Positions 56,673 to 64,000 of a stretch of 64,000 nt of DNA are shown piece by piece. The notes under the pieces were generated by a model. The model was given only the letters and a program-made list of their open reading frames with translations. It was not told the origin of the DNA and ran no database searches. The DNA lies in NCBI GenBank assembly GCA_023213395.1, contig CM041465.1, positions 95,797,741 to 95,861,740 of the forward strand, in the 5' to 3' direction. The first letter of the stretch is position 1, and every line of letters begins with the position of its first letter. The DNA is from Cycas panzhihuaensis. Taxonomy: Eukaryota > Cycadophyta. Both the position numbers and the translations under genes were made by a program.

Positions 56673-57085
56673 CTGAGAATAGTAGTGCAACGCAAGGTGC
56701 CAAATTATATCAATTTATGGTAGACAACTAGTACACGGAGTGAGGCACTAAGCACAATTGGAAGAACAACAAATAGACAACAGTGACAAAAAGAAATGAA
56801 GAGAATGAGACAAATTAGGGATGGGAACAGAAGCTGGAGTAAATCAAGAAATCCATAATTAAGTAATATGAAATATATGTGTAATATATTAGAATAGTAT
56901 TCTATGATTTATATATTACAAATAATAACAATGAAAGCAGTTAAGCGTAGATAAGGGAGATAGGTACTGCATGGATAAAATAATGACTAGTATGTAGAGA
57001 ATAATTGGCCATACGGATAATTGGATTGATAAGTATGTTAGCGAATGATCAATGAGGAAGTGCCCAGAATTGCTTTGATACCACT
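56673..57085 (-). other. GYP8 leader and primer site
   Basis: Minus-strand TGGTATCAAAGC (57083-57072) follows the LTR end and two bases. The AT-rich leader runs to the TAT10 junction and resumes at 41869, reaching the gag ATG at 41718. No coding signal. Confidence 0.75.
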
Positions 57086-57312
57086 TGTATCCAACCCAAT
57101 TCAAAAACTAGGAGAAGGTGAATAAATAGATGCTGAGAGCTTTGAGAAAAACAAATATTATTGATGCAAATTTGAAAGATGATTATTACAATATGACAAC
57201 AGCCATATATATAGGTATATATAGGTATATTGGATCTGTTGTTTTATCAAGGGACAAAACCCTTGTAATGTATCTTTTCAACCAATATGATTAATAACAA
57301 GGGTTTATAACA
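57086..57312 (-). repeat. GYP8 5' LTR
   Basis: TGTTATAAACCC to GGATACA on the minus strand, 227 bases; matches 31189-31394, with a short duplication of ATATAGGT. Confidence 0.9.
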
Positions 57313-57579
57313 ATCCCATTCCTCAACAAGAAGGCCTTGAGGCCCTTCCTACCTATAAGGAGGTCCATCATACTAATAACCAGGCTAATTCTATCAATAT
57401 AATTAGAATCAAAGATAAAATCAGAACCAACATTAATAAAATAAACAGCGGTTCCCACATAAAATCTAAGGAATAACCTTAATATTTAGCAAGGAGGTAA
57501 TGTGGTAGATACTCAAGATTACTTCTCTTAAAACTTGTCCTTTGTGACTTTGTCATATCAACATGGTGATAACTCTTAA

Positions 57580-58430
57580 TTACTTGATTTAAGTACTGCA
57601 TGCCATATGACTAGCATAAAATACATGTTGGAGGAAACCTATTCAATCAACACTTAAATAGTTACATTTAGAGATGACTTACCTATGATGTGACTAAAAC
57701 TGGAAGGGCTCTAATTGCCTTGAAATAGTCAAATAGATATCACATCAGTAATATGTTCTTAGTTCTAGGCATGAAGATGAACCTACTTTTTGTTAGCCAC
57801 ATCGATAAGTAGAATCTAGATATCCTCTTTAATCAAGGCATATGTACTATCATTGATCGTGCTATTAGAAAACTTATGGCAATAAGACATGAAGATAGTA
57901 GCTTATACAAGCTTGATGGCACTAACTTCACCACTAATCCACCAATAGAATCATGTTCAATAGCTCAGAATACCCAACTTAACAAGGGAAAAGAAATCAT
58001 AGTAGAAGACCCACCTCTTGTCTAAGAACAAGATGAATACTCCCATCCTAATGAAAAATGTACCTCAAATAGTACTAGAGACTAACTATGGAAGCAATAC
58101 CTTGGTCACCTAAATATGTATAGTTTAAATCTCATGTCTAGACTTTATATGGTATATGGACTTCCTAAGATCAAGAGAAATAGACATATTTATGAGGTAT
58201 GCCTAGTGGGAAAAGAGCAAAAAGAAAAATTTCCATCCAAGAATGTATGGAGAGTCTTCAAACCATTAGAATTAGTCCACCCAGATATTTGTAGGCCTAT
58301 GCTAGTTCAATCTATCAATAGTAGCCTATTTTTCATGATATTTATAGATGATTATTCTAGAAAAGTATGGGTTTCTTTCCCAAGAAATATGTACCAAGCC
58401 TTTGATAAATTCAAGGAATTTAAAGCTTAG
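57580..58430 (+). pseudogene. COP11 protease and integrase N-terminal part
   Basis: Degraded protease block near 57605 (STACHMTSIKYMLEET), linker, then the 104-codon frame 58116-58430: MYSLNLMSRLYMVYGLPKIK with the finger His pair just upstream, CLVGKEQKEKFPSKN, HPDICRPMLVQSINSSLFFM and IFIDDYSRKVWVSF. This frame is better preserved than its COP7 counterpart. Confidence 0.87.
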
Positions 58431-58439
58431 GTAGAGAAT

Positions 58440-58949
58440 GAAAGTAGTATGAGTATTAAGACCCTTAGATCTAATAATGAAGAGGAATAAATATCAAATC
58501 AATTCACTAATTTCTACAAATAATATAGCATCAAATGCTAATTCTCAATACATTGCACACCTCAACAAAATGGTGTAGTTGAGAGAATGAATTAAACATT
58601 GGTGAATAAAGTAAAAGCTATGTTAAATAGTGCCAATTTTTCTACAAGATTTTGGGCTAATGCCATTACGACTATTACATATCTAACAAATAGGAGTCCC
58701 ACTATTGTAGTTAGGAACATTACTCCTAAGCAGGCTTGGTCAAGACTCAAACCAATAGTTATACATTTAAAAACATTTAGATGCATGATGTACAAACTTG
58801 TTCTAAAGGAGAATAGAAAGAAGTTAGATGACAAAAGCCTTAAGTGCATCTTACTTAGCTATGTACCTAGTTGTAAAGCCTACAAGGTATTTGACATTAT
58901 TGGAAACCAAGCCTACACTACTCGAGATATAATATTTACTAAATACTGA
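58440..58949 (+). pseudogene. COP11 integrase core and C-terminal region
   Basis: TLRSNNEEE, a stop, ISNQFTNFYK (second catalytic block, Asp changed to Asn) and CTPQQNGVVERMN with the catalytic Glu, then the frame 58599-58949: MVNKVKAMLNSANFSTRFWA, TNRSPTIVVRNITPKQAWSR and VFDIIGNQAYTTRDIIFTKY, the usual copia integrase ending. Upstream half shared with COP7 is lost there. Confidence 0.88.
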
Positions 58950-59299
58950 GGACCTAGATCCCTTAAAACTTTAATTTATAGCATAAGATAATGTTCATAC
59001 ATCTAAAGTACCTCTTACACCTATTTTGGAGCTAATAGTATCTATATCCTCCTATACATCAAGTTCATCTTTTGTTCCTATAGCTTTAATAACTAAGTTA
59101 GATGAAAGCACATCTATGCCACATATTTCAATTAATGACCTTCAAGTGGAAGCCACTAGTATTCAACTACCTCCCAAGTGGGTCTAATAATTACTAAAGA
59201 ACGCTCCTCCTCCTTATATAGCTGTCAAGAGAGTGTAAATAACAAGATACTCCACTAACTTTATGTTAAACCATTATAATATCTCCTCCATTTCTTCTT

Positions 59300-61100
59300 G
59301 TCTATGTAAACTCATGATTATAATATATTAATGGACCCTTTTATGTAATTAAATCTTATTGTATAGTGAGGTCAGGTCCACCTCTTATGCCGTTAAGTTG
59401 AACTATCACAATGATTTATAATCTTGGCAGATGGCTATAAATATTGCCCCACACCTTTATACTTATTATTGGATTTTAATGAATGCAGAAGCTCTACCCG
59501 AGACAGAGCCTATGGTGTGGTGAATTCACCCATACCATTTATTGTTTAGTTTCTTGATTTATTGAATGTTTAGATTATTATACTCGAATTAGGCACATGT
59601 ATTTAGATCTTGTTGTTTTCTCATGGTATTAGAGAAATCTTGTCATTCTCTATTTTTAACATGGTATGAGAGTAGTGTTGCATCCAAGCTGTCATGGTGA
59701 GGTGAAGATCCTGCTTATCTACTTCAAGCCTATCAAGCTGCATATAGGAGACATAGTCAATACCAATGGTATGTTTATATGTGATTTTATGTGGATATTT
59801 CATTCATTCATGTTGGTGCCTATATTAAAGTATGTAGTGTTGGAGCTCATACACGGCTGGTTTTAAGAGATTACAATATCCTTTTCCAAAAATTCTAATT
59901 CTTTCAAGTACCTATCATCATTGCGTTTCTTTTTATAAAATTTTGTCTCATTCCAAGTCCAATTGATCCTCCATCAGGGTTCTACATTCTTGCTTTGGTC
60001 ACCTGTATTTGTGCGTAGGCCACATAAAGCTCAAAAAAGGTACCTGCACTATTTCTGTAATATCTCTGTAGCCGTTTATCCAATTTGTGAATTATCTAAA
60101 GCATCGAAAAGATGATTTAGAGCTCTATAATTTGGATCAAATTTTACTAGATTTATAGCTAATTTTAGGGAGATATTTTCTCCTCAAGTTGATCTTTATA
60201 TCCAAGCTATTTGAGATTTATCTTTTTCTAAAATTTCAATCAATTCTAAACTTTTTCATGGCTTCAAACATGGTGGTGAATTTATTTTTAAAGAATGGTG
60301 GATGATTATTAAAGTTTGGTTTAAAATCAAGTATTTTAAGGCCCATTTATGACATTTTGAGGCCCATTTCAGTTGGAAATTTTTAATTAAGTGAGACATA
60401 TTTGATGGATTTATGAGATAAGATATCCTTGCTATGTTGGTTGCTGATTTCCTCTTCATAACATCATATTTGGTTTAGCGGATGACAAAAGCCTTAAACA
60501 AACATATAAATCACCTAGATATTAAAGCAGTTTATGTTATTTAGTTAGATGTTAGTACAATTACCTTCTTACAATTAACTTACCATTGCTAAGTGATTCA
60601 ACATGGTCTTAGAGTCGATTGCTCAAGATGATCTAGCTGTCAACTTAATCCAGCTGATGAAACTTTATTAATCCTATAAGCAATTTGGAAAGAAGATGAA
60701 CTATGTACTTGAAGTAATTTCCTAGTAAATTGGTAATTATAGCGGTTGGTCACCCATGTGTTCTGGTAGATGGATTTTATTTTATATAGACTTAGATATC
60801 ACTTTGCTTGATTTGATGGACAACTTAATGTAGATTGAAAATAGCCACCACATAGGTGAAGATATGAAGATATGCATAAAATACTTTATATATAGGTTTA
60901 TAGAGATAGCATATAGTTACATTTCTTTTACAGGTTATAGATGGTTTTGGTGATTAATATAGAAGATCTTCTCGAGCTATACGGTGTGACGAATTCACCT
61001 ATAATATACAGGAAATAGGTTACAGGATATAGGATATAGGAAATAGGTTACATAATATAGGCTATAGGTGATACTGTATATAGGATACAGGTGATAGTTA
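59300..61100 (+). repeat. LTR12: LTR-like segment with two primer-like sites and AT-rich interior
   Basis: A TATAAATATTG box (about 59435) and TATTTTTAACA|TGGTATGAGAG (59662-59672) suggest an LTR end and primer site; a second TGGTATTAGAG lies 38 bases upstream (59624). Near 60960-61010 the words GAAGATCTTCTCGAGC and GTGTGACGAATTCACC resemble GAAGCTCTACCCGAGA and GTGTGGTGAATTCACC near 59490-59530, a possible second LTR. No coding frame of interest. 61011-61100 is a run of ATAGG/ATACAGG near-repeats. Confidence 0.4.
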
Positions 61101-61104
61101 CAGG

Positions 61105-63736
61105 TGAAATGCGTCTATGGGGTGGTCTCCTATATTTAGTAAGATATGACTAACTAGGATGTAGTCAGGCTATGAGTCAGATCTAACAGCAAGAAAAACA
61201 CCACGCAGGGCATCCATGCACCAGAGCACGGATTCAGGACCTACAAATGACACCTAATTGCCTTTGGCCAATCTTAGAGAAGGATGCAAGGTGAAGCCTT
61301 AGGTCATCCCAAATGGAGAGGCCCTCCTACTCCTTGGATGGTTGGGAAGAGGAAGAGGGATCGTAAAGGGTTGCGTCTTCTCAAGAGAGGGAGAAGGCGA
61401 CATGTAGGTAAGTGTGTGTAGTATGATATCCTACGTGTGGGCTAGTTAGGGAGGTGAGGAATGGATAACTCACATCCAAAGAAAACTACCTACACGTGAT
61501 ATAAAGGACTATAAATAAAAAAATGCACAAATACAAGGATAAGTTCTTTTTCTTTTTCTTGTTTCCTATATGTTTTAGCATGCAAACATATGCGTGAAAG
61601 AAAACATTGCAGGAAAGGACAAAAAAGAAGAAGAAGAATACCTAGAAACATAGTGCAGTTGGAGTGTTGGGACCTTCGATTCTTTGCACGCTCTCCCACT
61701 CCAACTTATCACATAAGTGAGAGACTAGTGGATAAAAGTTACCGTGAGCAGTCAAGGGGCTATCTTACCTTCCCCAAATGTGCAAAAGAAATAAAGCAAT
61801 ACAAAGAAAGGCAAAAGGAAACAAAGAAATACTATCAACAAAAGACAAACCTATCAGGAAGTTTGCCTCATGCATATTTCTATTACTGCAAAGCCTGCTA
61901 ATCACAACATGAGGGTTTCTCCCTCCCAGAAGATGGGATGCCAAATATTCCTAATATATGTATGTGTAAATACAAATAAATGATAGTAAATCAAGTCAAA
62001 AATATTGCACACTACTCAAAAACTCTAAAGAAATCTCAAGCAAGCAGTAGGACCGAATGGTATCCAAAATGAAAGAGTTAGCCTCAGAATGGCTAACTCA
62101 CCCATAGATGTCTCCATGTAGCCTCGAGGGAGGGAATAACAAAGTATACTAGTTGTATGGGACAACAAAATAGGAGAGGAAATAGACCAACAAAATAATA
62201 TACAAGCAACCCTGAGAGACAAAGTGCTATGGATAGTAAATTGTCAAGTTGGGATGAGCTAAGGGTCACAGACCAACCGGGAAGGGTTTTGGGGCTTATG
62301 TGGTGCCCAAAACCAGTAAGTGTAGGTCTAAAACCAGCATGGTAAGAGGTTGCCAATGCTGTTTCAGATCTAGAAATAGGCTCTCAAAATCCTTATCCCA
62401 ACTCCAAGGGAGGCATGAGGTGAAAGAGGAAGGAAGGGAAGGGTTTGGAACCTTGGGGAGAAGGTCAACGAGGGGACTGATCCTGCCTTTCTCCCTTTAC
62501 CCTTCCTTGTATAACCCTCTTGCACAACCACCTTGAAGTGAGCTTGTAGGAAATGAGAGAGGAAGCACAATAAAATAGGGAGCAATGGGTAAGCTCCTAT
62601 GAGGTGCAAATCCAAGAGCACAAAATGGCTAGAAACTGTTCATAAAAAAGAAGGGAAGAAACATGGAACTTGGAGCAACATTTGAGAGGTACCTTGCAGT
62701 AGGAAATTAGAGCTTGTTCCTGCCAAAAATAGGAGAAGAAACTTGTGCTTGATAGGCCTTCCAAGGTTGGACTAAAGAGGAGGCAACCGTGAGAGCACAA
62801 TTGAGATCTTGGAACCTTGGAGCTTGCTTATTGCTGAGTTGCTATAAGTTCTCATTTCCCCACTATGTAAACTTACAAAAGAGGGCCTGAGCTAGCTAGA
62901 GCAGGGCCTGAGATGCAGCAGGAATCCCTGCGGAAAGATCACTAGAGCCAAAGAGCAGGTCTTTTGGCAATCCTAGAGAGAGAGCTGTAGTAGTGTAATG
63001 AAAAAAATGGATGATGAAAAGACCCAAATGAGTTACTTTTTAGGTTTTATATTCCCCCTAACTCTAAACAAGTGTTTAGGGTTACAGGGAGGTGAGTTTG
63101 CACGGACACCACGTGGCATATCTACAAAAAGAGCGAGAACTGTCGCGATTGTTTAAAAAAATAATTTTAAATAGTCGCACCACGGTAAACTTCACAGTAC
63201 TACAATAAATATCACAGTACCGCTAAGTTTACAGTGGTTCAGGCTTGCAAGCTAAATTTAGGATAGAAATAGGGCCTAAAGCTAAATAGAGGGTATGTTG
63301 AGGCTCTGTAGGCTGGAAATTCTTGCTTAGGTGGCTGATAAGTATCCAGAAGAGAGAAACAGGTCTCAATCAGGGTCCTATCATACTTAGAAAGAGAATC
63401 AAAGCATAGCCAAGATGTTGTCATGGATAAAATGCAACTAACTAAGGTGCTCGAGGAGCTGTGGAGATGGTGTGGGTGGCTGAGTACCATATGGGGTGCA
63501 TGACTCGCTAAGGAGTACCCCCATGGTGGGTCGTCATAGGCTAAGTGGTGTGCAGCAAGCACAAGCAATGTGATCATGTAAGAAAGTAATGCAGTCATGC
63601 AAATGATATGCAAGCGTACATCAGGAAATACACTAAGCAACCTCGACCAAGCAAAGTGAGGATGGGAGTGAGAAACATATACCTGAGCTTACCTGAGCCA
63701 ACTCATCCCAAATCCATTCTTGGTAGCCAGGAAACA
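61105..63736 (-). repeat. TAT13 3' LTR, relative of the TAT10 LTR
   Basis: Minus-strand TGTTTCCTGGC (63736) to GCATTTCA (61105), about 2.63 kb. Several blocks match the TAT10 LTR in order: TTAGCCTATGACGAC, a GTACCGC/ACCGTGGT cluster, CACGTGG and CCCATAGACGCAT near the end. It contains GTAAACTT (63185-63192) against AAGTTTAC (63225-63232). Frames inside it are not conserved. Confidence 0.75.
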
Positions 63737-64000
63737 CTGCCCCCTTGGCAGCAGAGCCTCACCGCTCAGAAGCGTGGTGTGATGGTGAATACTGGCAACC
63801 AAAAACTGTTAGTAGCACATGCATATATATACAAATAAATCATTAACAGGAAATGGGCCAAGGGTGTCGACGAGTGTCATGGCAGAACGCATGGACAAGG
63901 GAGATGGAGATGAGGACAACATAGGGGCTACCTATGTGTCATCTAAGAGTCGACTTGTAAATGAAGAAAATGAAAGAGGGGGATGCCCCTGTTGTTGAAA
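63737..64000 (-). mobile_element. TAT13 purine tract and 3' untranslated region, cut by window edge
   Basis: Minus-strand GCCAAGGGGGCAG (63750-63738) directly precedes the LTR. Beyond it GAGCGGTGAGGCTCTGCTG and a TAGGCAGCCCCTATG-like word match the TAT10 3' untranslated region in the same order. The body of this element lies outside the window. Confidence 0.75.

Larger units (their letters stand above)
57313..59260 (+). mobile_element. COP11: second copy of the COP7 copia family
   Basis: From 57317 the sequence repeats COP7 from about 30104 onward with only scattered differences, through protease and integrase, then goes beyond the COP7 break (31187, equivalent to about 58400) to the integrase end and the linker before reverse transcriptase (APPPYIAVKRV near 59215). 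No reverse transcriptase follows. It starts inside the tandem-repeat linker, directly against the GYP8 5' LTR. Confidence 0.88.

Overview
This window is nuclear DNA of a seed plant, most likely a flowering plant with a large, repeat-rich genome. I found no host gene. Nearly everything recognisable is LTR retrotransposon: at least fourteen copies or fragments of Ty1/copia, chromodomain Ty3/gypsy and Tat-type Ty3/gypsy elements, inserted into one another. Most are old, with frequent stop codons, but several boundaries can still be placed to the base by long terminal repeats, primer sites and 5-bp target duplications. The labels used here (COP, GYP, GAG, TAT, LTR plus a number) are mine, in map order.

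Layout. 1-284: 5' part of a copia gag (COP1, minus). 1930-2557: 3' end of a plus-strand copia (COP2). 4785-14965: decayed chromodomain gypsy (GYP1, minus), whose gag is split by a structurally complete copia (COP3, 8626-14470, minus, target duplication AATGG). COP3 itself carries a small foreign piece in its RNase H region. 14967-15360: LTR plus primer site (LTR4, plus). 15869-27438: second complete copia (COP5, minus), holding a gag-only LTR element (GAG6, 16444-20463, plus, target duplication ATCCC). 28930-31187: copia gag to integrase (COP7, plus). 31189-57312: chromodomain gypsy (GYP8, minus), opened twice: in RNase H by another chromodomain gypsy (GYP9, 33080-38787, target duplication ACTGA) and in its leader by a 14.8-kb GC-rich Tat element (TAT10, 41870-56672, plus). 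57313-59260: second copy of the COP7 family (COP11). About 59300-61100: LTR-like piece with primer sites (LTR12). 61105-64000: 3' LTR and 3' end of a relative of TAT10 (TAT13, minus).

The most unusual object is TAT10. Its LTRs are about 2.7 kb. Its gag-protease-pol frame runs on one phase for over 4 kb but lacks most of reverse transcriptase, RNase H and integrase, the two ends being fused in frame. After the integrase tail lies an antisense, intron-containing gene with a plant-mobile-domain-like region and a coiled-coil tail, with its own TATA-like box and strong palindromes near its 5' end. A second RNase H-like domain sits beyond it, just before the 3' LTR.

Relative ages follow from nesting: COP3 is younger than GYP1; COP5 is younger than LTR4; GAG6 is younger than COP5; GYP9 and TAT10 are younger than GYP8. 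Base composition agrees: TAT10 is visibly richer in GC and CpG than the surrounding AT-rich elements, whose lost residues are often those expected from cytosine deamination (Trp to stop, Gln to stop, Cys to Tyr).
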